Shown: positions 1 to 8,826, numbered from the stretch's first letter. The stretch is DNA of 37,461 nucleotides from UM-FILTER-49-7 sp964599895 (GCA_964599895.1 CAZRHT010000027.1:1-37461); one strand, 5' to 3'. Notes: generated by a model not told the origin, from the letters alone. Program-made: numbers and translations.

Positions 1-1686
1 AGCAAAACATGCCAATGTATCCACTACCCCCACAGTGTCCGCCGTTTCCAGGATGGCCCTTCGATGGCTCGACACCTCAGCTACAAGGCTATCGAACGTT
101 TCCGTCTCAATTTCGAGGATACGTTCCTCGGCATGGAGTACCTGCTCCTCAAAAACCTTCAATTCCGGCGTAATAAACCGTTCAGCGTTTACAAGTGTCT
201 GCTTTCTGTCGTAGCCTTCCGGTGTCTGCCCCCTGAGACTGGCTTTTGAGATTTCAATGTAGTAACCGAATACCTTGTTGTACTTTATTTTCAGTGAAGA
301 AATGCCGGTTTTCTCCCGTTCTTTCTGCTCCAGTTCCCCCATTGCAGTGCGAACATTACGGGCGATTCCCCGCAGCCGGTCCAGTTCATCTGAAACGCCC
401 GCCCGTATCATTCCCGGTCCTTTCAATCTCGATGCCGTCTCCTCTAAGGTCGAGTCCAGTACCAGAAAAACAGATTCCAGGTCATGAAACCCGGCCCGCA
501 ATTCCTGGAAAGGCGCATCGGCCAGAGCTTCCTGAAGCAGGGGGATGGCCCCCAGGGCCCGCTTCAACACGGAGAGCTCCGGAGGGGAAACGGTCCCCAG
601 AGTCACCCGGGTAATGATCCTTTCCATATCACCGATCATGGACAAGTGGTCTCGAATTCTTTCCAGTTTTTGCGGAGCACCCAGGAACCACTCAACCACT
701 GAAAGCCGGCTGTCAATTTCACCGGCATCTTTCAACGGAAATTGAATCCAGTCCACCAGTTTTCTCTGTCCCATCGGAGAAATGGTACGGTCCAATGCCC
801 AGAGCAGGCTCCCATTTCGTTTGCCGGTGGCCGCAGATGTGAACAATTCCAGATTTTTTCTGGTTACAGGGTCCACAATCAACTGACGGCTCTCCTCACT
901 GTACACCAGTCCCCTCACCGCAAAATCCCTCGTTTTGTAGTTTTCTTCAAGGTAGTGAAAATATCCGCCAAGGGCACGCAAGGCATGCTTTTTTCCTTTG
1001 ATGCCGAATCCGGCCACTGTGGAGACCTCAAACAGCTCTCTGACCCGTTCCACTGCCATCCTGCTTTCAAATGCACCCTCATCAAATTCATTGATCATCG
1101 GAGAAAAGTTTCTAAAATCAGACAGCATGGCGCTGGACACAACTCCAAACGGTGCCACAATCTCCCTGGGTGCCAGCAATTGGATCTTCTGGGAAAGGAT
1201 AGAAACGGGGACCTCCATCAATCGGCATTCCCCTGTTGTGGGATCGCCGAACACCAGACCCGCTTTTTTTTCATCAGCATAAATCGAAAGCAGTCCGTGG
1301 GTCGTTTCATTTTCGTCTGTGTTCAAATGAGAAGTAGCCGGGGTCAGCACGGTGACCACGGCTCGTTTCACGACGCCCTTTGCCTGTTTCGGATCTTCCA
1401 CCTGCTCACAAACTGCCACCTTGAATCCGGCCTTCAGAAGCTTTGCCGCGTAGGTTTCGTAAGCATGCCACGGAACCCCACACATTGGCGCTTCTCCAAA
1501 CGTCCCCTTGCCCCGCTTTGTCAGCGTAATCTCAAGGGTCTTAGACGCCTTGATTGCGTCATCGAAAAACATCTCATAAAAGTCTCCCATTCTGAAAAAC
1601 AGGATGTGATCCGGGTACTCTTCTTTTGCTTCCATAAACTGCCTGAGTGCCGGGGTTAATCTGGTTTTATCGATGGCCAATTGCAT
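1..1686 (-). CDS. mutS: DNA mismatch repair protein MutS (C-terminal part outside window)
   Basis: MutS recognises mismatches and small loops and starts methyl-directed or nick-directed repair with MutL. The first 562 codons are here and the frame is open to the left edge. The N-terminus shows the mismatch-binding motif MGDFYEMF with Phe36-Tyr37-Glu38, followed by APMCGVPWHA and VCEQ typical of domain I. Near residue 475 is YNKVFGYYIEISK of the core/clamp region. The Walker A ATPase domain would lie beyond the edge. The ATG at 1686 sits only one base after AGGAG. A TTG two codons later (1680) lies 7 bases from the same Shine-Dalgarno sequence, so the true start may be that TTG. The gene appears to be monocistronic at its 5' end, 301 bases from the pseudopilin gene. 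Identification is secure; only the start codon is uncertain. Confidence 0.96.
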   Translation of the reverse strand, partial: MQLAIDKTRLTPALRQFMEAKEEYPDHILFFRMGDFYEMFFDDAIKASKTLEITLTKRGKGTFGEAPMCGVPWHAYETYAAKLLKAGFKVAVCEQVEDPKQAKGVVKRAVVTVLTPATSHLNTDENETTHGLLSIYADEKKAGLVFGDPTTGECRLMEVPVSILSQKIQLLAPREIVAPFGVVSSAMLSDFRNFSPMINEFDEGAFESRMAVERVRELFEVSTVAGFGIKGKKHALRALGGYFHYLEENYKTRDFAVRGLVYSEESRQLIVDPVTRKNLELFTSAATGKRNGSLLWALDRTISPMGQRKLVDWIQFPLKDAGEIDSRLSVVEWFLGAPQKLERIRDHLSMIGDMERIITRVTLGTVSPPELSVLKRALGAIPLLQEALADAPFQELRAGFHDLESVFLVLDSTLEETASRLKGPGMIRAGVSDELDRLRGIARNVRTAMGELEQKEREKTGISSLKIKYNKVFGYYIEISKASLRGQTPEGYDRKQTLVNAERFITPELKVFEEQVLHAEERILEIETETFDSLVAEVSSHRRAILETADTVGVVDTLACFA

Positions 1687-1724
1687 ACTCCTGATGGCTT
1701 CATTCCAAACTCTAGTGGTGGATA

Positions 1725-1733
1725 ATTGTATCA
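1725..1733 (-). promoter_or_regulatory. Candidate extended -10 promoter of mutS
   Basis: Reading the minus strand, TGATACAAT gives an extended -10 (TGN plus TACAAT, five of six to consensus), about 40 bases upstream of the mutS start. The position where a -35 box should be is GGCGGT, which does not match, so the call rests on the extended -10 alone. Confidence 0.3.
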
Positions 1734-1736
1734 CAG

Positions 1737-1780
1737 AAGGCGGCTTTACCGCCGTGGATAGTGAATGGTGGATGGTGGAT
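1737..1780. repeat. Degenerate intergenic repeat (GCGG-CTTT-ACCGC followed by GGTGGAT units)
   Basis: The intergenic stretch 1687-1947 holds no convincing gene. Its recognisable content is GCGGCTTTACCGCCGTG followed by purine-rich units (GTGAATGGTGGATGGTGG). The same arrangement, GCGGTTTTACCGCTGTG followed by GATGGGTGATGGGTGA, occurs at 8813-8848. Two copies of the same short stem plus the same kind of tail suggest a dispersed intergenic repeat family. The rest of the gap (1780-1947) shows nothing I can name. Confidence 0.4.
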
Positions 1781-1947
1781 CGTTGGGAAAGGCAGAGAAT
1801 GAACAATACCTGTCCTACACTTTTCGCCTTTCCCTCGCCTTTTGGAGGGACTCGCTGCAGAGAAAATATAAGATGGCGTTTAGATGGAACAGGAAATAAT
1901 AGCTGTTGGGTCTCTTTCCTAACTTAATCTTAAACTCAGGCCTAACT

Positions 1948-1983
1948 AAATTAGAGCCGGGGGTGTGCCCCCGGCTCTAATTT
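1948..1983 (-). terminator. Hairpin terminator of the minor-pilin operon
   Basis: A perfect 16-bp stem, AAATTAGAGCCGGGGG pairing with CCCCCGGCTCTAATTT, closes on a 4-base TGTG loop. It starts five bases past the pseudopilin stop codon. The AT flank of the stem supplies the U-rich 3' side (AATTTAGTT on the minus strand), so it reads as an intrinsic terminator. Its near symmetry would also let it work on the plus strand. Confidence 0.85.
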
Positions 1984-1987
1984 TGCT

Positions 1988-2623
1988 TTAGAACAGCTCC
2001 CAGGTACCATCCGGCATATGCCGGACCTTTTTCAACAGTCCGGTACTGAAGATGACAAGTGCATATTGACGTTCACCTGATGTGTCATTGTCGTCAATAT
2101 CCCCCTGGTGCATCAATAGGACAGCAGAGGCATTGCCGACACCATTTATGAAACCGGTTTGCTGAATAGTAATGTTTATGGCCGCGTCGGCTAGAATAGG
2201 GATGTTGTCATTCACTCCGTCCCCATCCACATCCAGACCGGTTACCGATGCAGACCCGTCCCGGGCACTGGACCGAATCACCGTGTATTCTTCAAAATGA
2301 TAATCCGCCCCGTCCTTCGGGTTCCCGGGGTCCACGGTGGTATTGCTGAAAATAATCCTGTTCAGCACTGTTCCGTTCTGTGTAAATGTGACAGTTCGAT
2401 TCGCCGGGGTGTAAACCACCGTGATGGGTCCATTCTGAATAATTGCCTCGCTGCGGCACCGGGAAATTCCGTCGTAGAGATCAGACAGGCCCTGTTTTAC
2501 CCGGGTTGCCCGCATGGCGGTGCGGTAGGAAAATGCCGCAACCGCCATGACAACAGCCAGAATGGCAACCACCACCAGCAATTCTATCAGTGAATAACCC
2601 TTTTCTGTTCGACATTTGCTCAT
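1988..2623 (-). CDS. Type IV minor pilin / GspH-FimT-like pseudopilin
   Basis: This is a prepilin-like protein of the FimT/GspH type, probably a minor subunit that primes or caps type IV pili. The leader MSKCRTEKG ends in Gly before YSLIELLVVVAILAVVMAV, the prepilin-peptidase site with Glu at +5, followed by the hydrophobic N-terminal helix. The globular part carries a DVDGDGVND loop that resembles a calcium-binding loop. I place the start at 2623 because its ATG overlaps the pilY1 stop as ATGA, implying translational coupling. A longer form starting at 2635 (MVYKMSK) is also open. It is the last gene of the pilV-pilW-pilX-pilY1 operon and is followed by a strong terminator. The family is clear; the exact subunit name is not. 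Confidence 0.9.
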   Translation of the reverse strand: MSKCRTEKGYSLIELLVVVAILAVVMAVAAFSYRTAMRATRVKQGLSDLYDGISRCRSEAIIQNGPITVVYTPANRTVTFTQNGTVLNRIIFSNTTVDPGNPKDGADYHFEEYTVIRSSARDGSASVTGLDVDGDGVNDNIPILADAAINITIQQTGFINGVGNASAVLLMHQGDIDDNDTSGERQYALVIFSTGLLKKVRHMPDGTWELF

Positions 2624-5600
2624 TTTGTATACCATCCGCCGCTCTTCCCCAGCGTCTGGGCGTCCACATCCTGGCTGGCAGAACCGGTACCAAGACCCTC
2701 GCCCTGGGCATTCACAACTCGGACCGGGCCACTGGGAGTATTGAGCCAGATATCCCCGGCTTCGCTCTCGAACGGGCTTCCCGGCTTTCCTTCACCCACA
2801 AGGTTGGCGCCATTGTTGTCCCCTTCTTCATCGGCAATGAACATGGATGCCAGGCCGAAGATATAGAGGTTGGACTCACCGAGGGAGCAGTAGTTGCCTT
2901 GCTGCGGGTAGCGGTAGGTCAAGTACAGCGTTGTGGTATAGGCCAGTTGATTCAGTGTGTAGCCGGTAATAATCGGGCTTGTAAACAGGGTTTCCCGTAC
3001 CGGTAGCTGGAAGAAATACCCTTTGTCATCCGGGCCCATGACATCGTCCCGACCGACTACGGTGTTCACCCCGTTGGCCGCTTCAAACGCATTCATATCC
3101 ACCATATCTGCGGAGGTGTAAACCGGGGCCGGGTGCTGATCGTAACCGGCATCATCCTTCACCGTGTAGAGCACCGAATCGTCCACCACGTTGGCGCCGG
3201 CTTCAGAACCCATTTCTCCGGTGGAAATCCAGACAACACCGTTGGAATCCAGCAACAGGGCCGGGGTGTCAAAAATGGTCGTGTTGTAAATGGATTGAAA
3301 AATTTTATCCATATGACTGCTGCCCAGTGAACCGATGCCGTTGGGGTTCGGCACATAGCGCCACAATCCACCGGCTGTGTCACCAAAATAGATGGCATAC
3401 ACAGTATTGTCTCCTCCCACCAGCGCGCCGGGTGAGCACATGATGCTGCGTCCGGATGTAATAGATTTTTCATCCAATTTGTCCCCGTTGCTTAAGTTCA
3501 CCGCGTACAGAGTCCCGCCGCTCCCGCCAAAGCCCGGATAGCCGGAGCCGAAGTAACCGACAAAGTTGTCTTTGTCGTAGCGGGTATAGGAAGGCGTGGA
3601 CCATGTTTCGCCCATATCACTGAACTGGGCACTGGACGCCGTAGACCAGAGATAGAGATTGCTCCCGTTGTCAATGGTGTAGGCCAGGGAGATTCTGGAG
3701 GGATTATCCATGGCGTCGGCTGGTGTAACCGAGTCATTTCCCGGATAAAAATTCCCATCACCGTCGAATCCGGTGATTTCCGGCTTTGTCACATTCAAGG
3801 TAGTGTAGGCATTGCCGCCGCCACCCTCCCCGATGGATAGAATCGTCATCCAATTTCCCTGACCGTCCTTGATATCGGTGTACCTGGAGGAGCTGGCCAG
3901 GTAATAGTAATGCGGCTTCCGGCCAAGGGGATCCGTACTGGCCCCCTTGGGGTCGGGCTGGCCGGACAGGTCGCCTGTCGATTTGAACCCATTGAAAACA
4001 TCCATCAACCGGGGGAAGATGTCGTAAGGGATAAATGCCCACATTTCATCACCGGTATGGGCATCCAGACAGTGGAGCATCCCGTCATTGGCTCCGATAT
4101 AGATGACTTTCTGTCTGTTTTTGTGACTGCTTACAAAGGTTTTGTAGGTATCATCCGGATAAAAAGAATCCGGCGCACCGATAATAGCCGGGGTGGAAAA
4201 GGTGGAGTCCCCCATGGTTTTGGTCTGGAGAAAGTCAATAAACTGGATCGCCTCGGCTTCCGTCTGAATACCGGTTTTCGCCATCACGAAGTTGATCAGA
4301 GTGGAAGAAGGGAAGTAGCGATGGATCTGATGATTGTAAACGTACTGGTTCAGATAGACCAGTGCACTGCCATTGCTTCCCGAACTCGGCGTCACAATAC
4401 AGCGGAAGGATTCCCGGAACGGGACTTTCGCTGCCGCGCTGCCCACGTAGTTGGCTTCCGTACTGTCCGGTGCAATATACGCCTCAATGTGGTCAATCCG
4501 TTCATCAATGGTACCCCTGCGATCCACCGGAGTCGCTGACAGCGGCAGGCCCTGATCATCACGCGGAATTTCCGACCAGTTCGACACATCCCAGAGGGGC
4601 CGGTACCGGTTGTTGTCAAGGAGGGTACCGTCCGGTTTCAGAATACCGAAGGTTTTGAGGTGACCCTTGAAGCCGTCCCCGTTGGAGTAGGTGAAATAGC
4701 TCTGAACAATCCCGTCTTCTACCCTGTCCTGCCACACCAGATAAGGTTTCCCGTTACTGTCTTTCTTGTTCTGCAGGTCCGGATCCAGTTTCACCGGGAT
4801 CACCTGTGTTTCACCGGTAAATGTCTGGGTGCTGGCTGCGGCAATGGCATCCTTAAAAACCTGGAGAAGGGAATCCGCGTCACTCGGCATATAGGCCTGA
4901 TTCCCTGATAGATTCGGGTTCCCGTCTGTATGGCCTGCCGCAGCATAGGCGTTCAATGTTGATGAGTTTGTGCCCATGGCGAAACCGATGATGTAAGACG
5001 GAGTGGGAATGAAGTCGTCACCGTTGATGGTGCCGTCTCCGTTCAGGTCCTTGTTGACCGTGTGCATGCGATAGATGTCGTCGATCTTCCCTGCGATGTA
5101 AGACGTGGTGCAGGTGCCGACGGTGCAGTATCCATCTGTCAGATAGATTACGGAATAGTTTCTACACTCACCGGAAGGGTCCCCGTTGATGATGGGGCCC
5201 AGGTCATTGTTGATATCACGGAAAGTGCCCCCGATGGGGGTGTAGGTTACAGCGTAGATTTCCTTTGGTTTGGGATTGGCATAGTGGGACCATTCCGATG
5301 CGTTGTTCTGGTTCACGTCCATGTTGACCCAGTCGATAATGTCGTTCTTGTTGCTTTCGGTTGCCAGGGGGTCATTAGGGAATCCTTCCAGAATTTCCGC
5401 ACCATGATAGGCAGTGTCACCGGAACTTGCATAGCGAGAGTAGATAGAAGCAACGCTTCTGTCCGGGAGGACCTGGTTATACTGATTTCTCCAGTAAGTC
5501 TTGTAAGCACCAAACGCAAATCGCGCCGACCGGGCCTGGCGGAACACGTCTTCCAGAACCGACTTCATTGTTGTGTTTTTATCCAGCTTGGGATTGACAT

Positions 5601-6378
5601 CGATCCGGATGGCCCGGATATACAGGTCATCGGAACCGGAATGGGTAACCTTTACCTGCCAGGTTCCGTTCTTGGGAAGACCACGGAAATATTTCTGGTC
5701 CGCTGTCGCCGTGGCATCATCCACAGGTGCACCGCCGATGGCCAGATGCAGGGTCTTGTGGTAGATGTACGGATCCCGTCTCCTGTCCCGGTCCCGACTG
5801 TTACCGTTGGCATAAACCACATTGTTCAGAGTTTGATTATATTTCCCCACGATCAGGTCCATAATGTCCACTTCACGACCGGAAGGGTGGATCAACTTGA
5901 TACTGGTGATGCCGCTCAGGTTGTCCACGGCGTCATCCACGTCGTCGAACATCATGTCCAGAGAGACAAAACTGATGTTTCCCGTGGCGTTGACCGTAAC
6001 GTTGAACGTCTTGGTGGTGTTCGTCACATGCGAGGCAGACGCCTTCTCGGAAAAATTCAGAACGCCGTATTCGCCGGACATATTGTAAGCCCAGTAGCTG
6101 CCGAAGGGGCTGACCCGATTGTAACAACCACGGTTATAGTACATGCTGACATTACTTAAACCGGGATAGATGGTTCGATAATCAATGTATGAACTGATGC
6201 TATGGTTATCGGTATCGGCTCCGGACATGGACCCGGAGTTATCCACCACCACCAGAATATTGGGTGGGACATCCCGCTTGAACACATCCATGGGGTCATA
6301 GATTTTTTCACCCGCAATGGCCGTGACCGTCAGTCCCACAACCAGCAACATCAAAAGTGTCTTTATTCTTTTTCTCAT
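2620..6378 (-). CDS. pilY1: PilY1/PilC-type pilus tip adhesin with VWA domain
   Basis: PilY1 proteins sit at the type IV pilus tip, promote pilus extension and adhesion, and can act in surface sensing. This one has 1252 residues and a signal peptide (residues 1-22). A von Willebrand A domain follows, with the MIDAS motif D46-N-S48-G-S50 and later Thr (YTPIGGT) and Asp (YLTDG) ligands. An EF-hand-like DLNGDGTINGDDF segment lies near residue 440. The C-terminal half has the PilY1 beta-propeller signature, with YIGANDGMLHCLDAHTGDE followed by WAFIPYD, and later FGDTAGGLWRYV. AGGAG precedes the ATG by five bases. It lies 17 bases after pilX and overlaps the following pseudopilin gene. The order and domain layout match the minor-pilin operons of Pseudomonas and Myxococcus. 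Confidence 0.95.
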   Translation of the reverse strand: MRKRIKTLLMLLVVGLTVTAIAGEKIYDPMDVFKRDVPPNILVVVDNSGSMSGADTDNHSISSYIDYRTIYPGLSNVSMYYNRGCYNRVSPFGSYWAYNMSGEYGVLNFSEKASASHVTNTTKTFNVTVNATGNISFVSLDMMFDDVDDAVDNLSGITSIKLIHPSGREVDIMDLIVGKYNQTLNNVVYANGNSRDRDRRRDPYIYHKTLHLAIGGAPVDDATATADQKYFRGLPKNGTWQVKVTHSGSDDLYIRAIRIDVNPKLDKNTTMKSVLEDVFRQARSARFAFGAYKTYWRNQYNQVLPDRSVASIYSRYASSGDTAYHGAEILEGFPNDPLATESNKNDIIDWVNMDVNQNNASEWSHYANPKPKEIYAVTYTPIGGTFRDINNDLGPIINGDPSGECRNYSVIYLTDGYCTVGTCTTSYIAGKIDDIYRMHTVNKDLNGDGTINGDDFIPTPSYIIGFAMGTNSSTLNAYAAAGHTDGNPNLSGNQAYMPSDADSLLQVFKDAIAAASTQTFTGETQVIPVKLDPDLQNKKDSNGKPYLVWQDRVEDGIVQSYFTYSNGDGFKGHLKTFGILKPDGTLLDNNRYRPLWDVSNWSEIPRDDQGLPLSATPVDRRGTIDERIDHIEAYIAPDSTEANYVGSAAAKVPFRESFRCIVTPSSGSNGSALVYLNQYVYNHQIHRYFPSSTLINFVMAKTGIQTEAEAIQFIDFLQTKTMGDSTFSTPAIIGAPDSFYPDDTYKTFVSSHKNRQKVIYIGANDGMLHCLDAHTGDEMWAFIPYDIFPRLMDVFNGFKSTGDLSGQPDPKGASTDPLGRKPHYYYLASSSRYTDIKDGQGNWMTILSIGEGGGGNAYTTLNVTKPEITGFDGDGNFYPGNDSVTPADAMDNPSRISLAYTIDNGSNLYLWSTASSAQFSDMGETWSTPSYTRYDKDNFVGYFGSGYPGFGGSGGTLYAVNLSNGDKLDEKSITSGRSIMCSPGALVGGDNTVYAIYFGDTAGGLWRYVPNPNGIGSLGSSHMDKIFQSIYNTTIFDTPALLLDSNGVVWISTGEMGSEAGANVVDDSVLYTVKDDAGYDQHPAPVYTSADMVDMNAFEAANGVNTVVGRDDVMGPDDKGYFFQLPVRETLFTSPIITGYTLNQLAYTTTLYLTYRYPQQGNYCSLGESNLYIFGLASMFIADEEGDNNGANLVGEGKPGSPFESEAGDIWLNTPSGPVRVVNAQGEGLGTGSASQDVDAQTLGKSGGWYTK

Positions 6379-6395
6379 ATCGTTCTCCTTTTACC

Positions 6396-7217
6396 TCAGT
6401 TTCCCCAGCCCACCGGAGTCGCTCCCCCGGAAATGTTGGATCGGGTTCCGCCGGCAGCTCCGCCTTTCTGAGAAGGGTTTCGACCGCCGCCGCTATTCAA
6501 ATCAGTCCGAATCAATACCCGAACCAGACGGGATGCCACAACCTGGTTTCCCTGTCGGATAATCCCTCTGGACTCCACAAACACCGAATTGTCCTGGTTC
6601 TGGGAAAAATCAATGGTGGGCATTGCACTACAGGTACCTACATCGCCGTTGTTCAGTTCCCTGCAATTGAGCATTACGCCGTTCATATCCTGGATCCTGG
6701 CATCGCTGCCCGCGGCAGTACTGGCCAGGACATCCTTGATCTTCTGTACATTCAGATAATCGCCCTGGAGGTAGTCTCCGGACAGTGGTTCATTGCACAC
6801 AAGGTCGTTATCAATAATCCTCACATACCACTCTCCGGTCAATGTCTGGCCACCCGGAAGGGTAATGGGCATGGTCCCCTTGTACTGGGGATATTTACCA
6901 TAGTAGCTGGCATATAATCCGCCACCACCGGTAATCTGGCCGTAATCATTGAAATTCGGATCGTACAGGGTGTTGGGGTTTGCCGGGTCATAAAAAAGTT
7001 GAGCCGTAACGTTGGCAAAATTCAGGATCTGGCTCCTGACCCGCTCAAACCCGGCTTCCGCCACATTGAAGGCATTTTCCTGGAGCTTATAATTGGAGCT
7101 GACTCTTGACCCCACCCGGGACGAATTCAGTAGCGATATGGCAATTACCGCGCTGATCATCAGGATCAGGATGGTGGTGATGAGCACCGCGCCCCCTCTT
7201 TCACTGTTTTTTTTCAT
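6396..7217 (-). CDS. pilX: PilX-like minor pilin/assembly protein
   Basis: The 273-residue protein begins MKKNSERGGAVLITTILILMISAV, the PilX N-terminal pattern: short basic leader, Gly-Gly, one hydrophobic helix, then NAFNVAEAGFERVRSQI, which is characteristic of the PilX_N family. It would be an inner-membrane-anchored minor pilin that incorporates with PilV and PilW under PilY1 at the pilus tip. The C-terminus is unusually glycine-rich, with NSGGGRNPSQKGG and a final VGWGN. GAGAGG stands 6-7 bases before the ATG. The gene lies between pilW and pilY1 with gaps below 20 bases, so it is cotranscribed. Confidence 0.9.
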   Translation of the reverse strand: MKKNSERGGAVLITTILILMISAVIAISLLNSSRVGSRVSSNYKLQENAFNVAEAGFERVRSQILNFANVTAQLFYDPANPNTLYDPNFNDYGQITGGGGLYASYYGKYPQYKGTMPITLPGGQTLTGEWYVRIIDNDLVCNEPLSGDYLQGDYLNVQKIKDVLASTAAGSDARIQDMNGVMLNCRELNNGDVGTCSAMPTIDFSQNQDNSVFVESRGIIRQGNQVVASRLVRVLIRTDLNSGGGRNPSQKGGAAGGTRSNISGGATPVGWGN

Positions 7218-7235
7218 GTTTTACCTCTCTTTCCG

Positions 7236-8264
7236 TCAGTTCAGCCGGTTTCTAAGCTGAATCGTAAAAGAATACATCCGGCGACGTACATTGTCCGGCG
7301 CACCGGGGTACGTGACACCGTCGTCCGGGTCAATGTCCGGGCGGGCGACGTTGCTGACGAAGCGCTCCGTCCGTTGAGAACGGGACAGCAGGTAGCAGCG
7401 AAGCACCAGTGCCTGGTTGATATTCGGTGTATTGGTGGCCGGGTCATAGGTCCAGCTCCAGTTGTCAACGATATTGTCAGCGTTGGTATCGTAGCCGATC
7501 TGAATCTGAAAATCTTCCACATTGTCCAAGAGCGGCAATGCCGCCACATTGAGGGGATCTCCCGGATTTTGCAGGTTAAAGTAACCGTCGGCCACTCGAA
7601 GCACCCCGTTGGCATCCACAAAAAATGTCAATGTATTCATGGCGCTCTGGTCAATCATCATGGCCAGGCCACCGGAATAGGTGGCTGCGGCATTTACCGG
7701 GTCATTGTAAATAGAGAGATCGGTTGTCGAAAAGGTTACAGCCTTTTGGCTGGCGGCACATGGCCCCCCCATTACCACACTTTCAATTCTTACCAGTGCG
7801 TAATCGGTGGTTCCGGGGTTCCACATCAGTAACAGATTTTTGTCTGAGGTCTTAGATGCGGAGGCATCGAAAGGGTCGTCCGCGCTAGCGTCAAAACAGA
7901 CCGCAGGTGCTGTTTCGTTGACAATAGGGATCACCTCTCCCACATTACCGTACATGCGAATCTGGATGGCATCGGCACCGCTGAGATAACGGGCAGCGCT
8001 GACTGTGGACGCATTGTTCAAAAAGGCCATGGGAGGAACAGGCACATCAGTTGGTACTCCGCTTCCTGCATTGGCCAGCTTTTCCTTCAGAAAGCTGATT
8101 ACAGCCTTGGAATTAAACTGCATCTGGCTGATTTCCTGCTGGGAGGAAAACACGTTAATCGAGCTCATGAAGGCGGAATAGATCCCAGCCATTATAATGC
8201 CCCCGACGACAACCGCCACCAGGAGTTCCGTAAGGCTGAAACCTTTCTCGGTTTGTTTGATCAT
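7236..8264 (-). CDS. pilW: PilW-like minor pilin
   Basis: The 342-residue protein starts MIKQTEKGFSLTELLVAVVV, a class III prepilin leader cleaved after Gly8, with Glu at +5. The loop GYDTNADNIVDNW in the C-terminal half is a PilW-type acidic loop that could bind calcium. It is one of the minor subunits thought to initiate pilus assembly and carry PilY1. I take the ATG at 8264 because GAGGAGGG stands directly upstream at good spacing. An upstream in-frame ATG at 8294 would add ten residues before the leader and overlap pilV. Ten bases separate it from the pilV stop. Confidence 0.91.
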   Translation of the reverse strand: MIKQTEKGFSLTELLVAVVVGGIIMAGIYSAFMSSINVFSSQQEISQMQFNSKAVISFLKEKLANAGSGVPTDVPVPPMAFLNNASTVSAARYLSGADAIQIRMYGNVGEVIPIVNETAPAVCFDASADDPFDASASKTSDKNLLLMWNPGTTDYALVRIESVVMGGPCAASQKAVTFSTTDLSIYNDPVNAAATYSGGLAMMIDQSAMNTLTFFVDANGVLRVADGYFNLQNPGDPLNVAALPLLDNVEDFQIQIGYDTNADNIVDNWSWTYDPATNTPNINQALVLRCYLLSRSQRTERFVSNVARPDIDPDDGVTYPGAPDNVRRRMYSFTIQLRNRLN

Positions 8265-8274
8265 ACTTCCCTCC

Positions 8275-8691
8275 TCACGGTGTAATGATGGCATCTGACG
8301 AGACCATGCGGTTATTGCCGGTTCGTGCCTCGAGCCATCTGACTTCTACGTGAACCAGGCAGGGATTACCGGTTCCCGGGTTTGCGGGTGTGCAGGTCCA
8401 TGTCCGGTTGAAAATAAAATTGGCAGCGTCCGGTGGATTCACATAATCCGCCGCAGTCCGCCCCAGCATGTCCAATGGCCCGTCGTTCCCATTCACGAGG
8501 GCGGCAGACCCCCCCGCGTGTAGATCTTCAATCTGCTGCTGTACCAGAGAAGTGGCCATTGTGAAGTTGTAATTACTCTGGGTTGATCGGATCGAAACCA
8601 GCTGCGCACCGGCCAGTGCGATCAGGCCGATGGAAAAAATGGTGGCCGCAATCAGGACTTCAATCAGAGAAAACCCCTTTTCCGTTTCCAT
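8275..8691 (-). CDS. pilV: PilV-like minor pilin
   Basis: First gene of the minor-pilin operon. The leader METEKG is followed by FSLIEVLIAATIFSIGLIALAGAQ and then SNYNFTMATSLVQQQIEDL, the typical PilV family start with Glu at +5 and a hydrophobic helix. The 138-residue product is small, as usual for PilV. GGAGGGGAT precedes the ATG at 8691. The upstream in-frame ATG at 8712 lies very close to the predicted transcription start and has a weak Shine-Dalgarno sequence, so I reject it. The sigma-54-type promoter at 8728-8743 would give a leader of about 26 bases. Confidence 0.9.
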   Translation of the reverse strand: METEKGFSLIEVLIAATIFSIGLIALAGAQLVSIRSTQSNYNFTMATSLVQQQIEDLHAGGSAALVNGNDGPLDMLGRTAADYVNPPDAANFIFNRTWTCTPANPGTGNPCLVHVEVRWLEARTGNNRMVSSDAIITP

Positions 8692-8727
8692 ATCCCCTCC
8701 CTCGAATTTCATTTCACTCAGTACTTA

Positions 8728-8743
8728 TGCAAAAACTGTACCT
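8728..8743 (-). promoter_or_regulatory. Candidate sigma-54 (-24/-12) promoter of the pilV-pilW-pilX-pilY1 operon
   Basis: The minus strand reads AGGTACAGTTTTTGCA: GG (8742-8741), exactly ten bases, then GC (8730-8729), inside a TTGCA -12 box. Against the consensus TGGCACR-N4-TTGCW, only the first T and the fourth base differ. The predicted start near 8717 lies about 26 bases before the pilV ATG. Pilin genes in several proteobacteria use sigma-54 with PilR, and two sigma-54 activators are encoded in this window. A GGTAA-GTT-TTACC inverted repeat at 8773-8785, about 60 bases upstream of the predicted start, could be an activator site. Confidence 0.72.
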
Positions 8744-8826
8744 GCTTTTACCGGCATATTCTGGTTGTTTTAGGTAAGTTTTACCCACAGTTCAACTATT
8801 TAATGACAAGATGCGGTTTTACCGCT

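Noticed and set aside
742..1659. Open frame of 305 codons on the plus strand
   Set aside because: It is antisense to mutS, whose protein is conserved throughout; the plus-strand product has no recognisable domain.
5062..6159. Open frame of 365 codons on the plus strand
   Set aside because: It lies opposite the VWA region of pilY1 with no family resemblance; a by-product of the codon pattern of the real gene.
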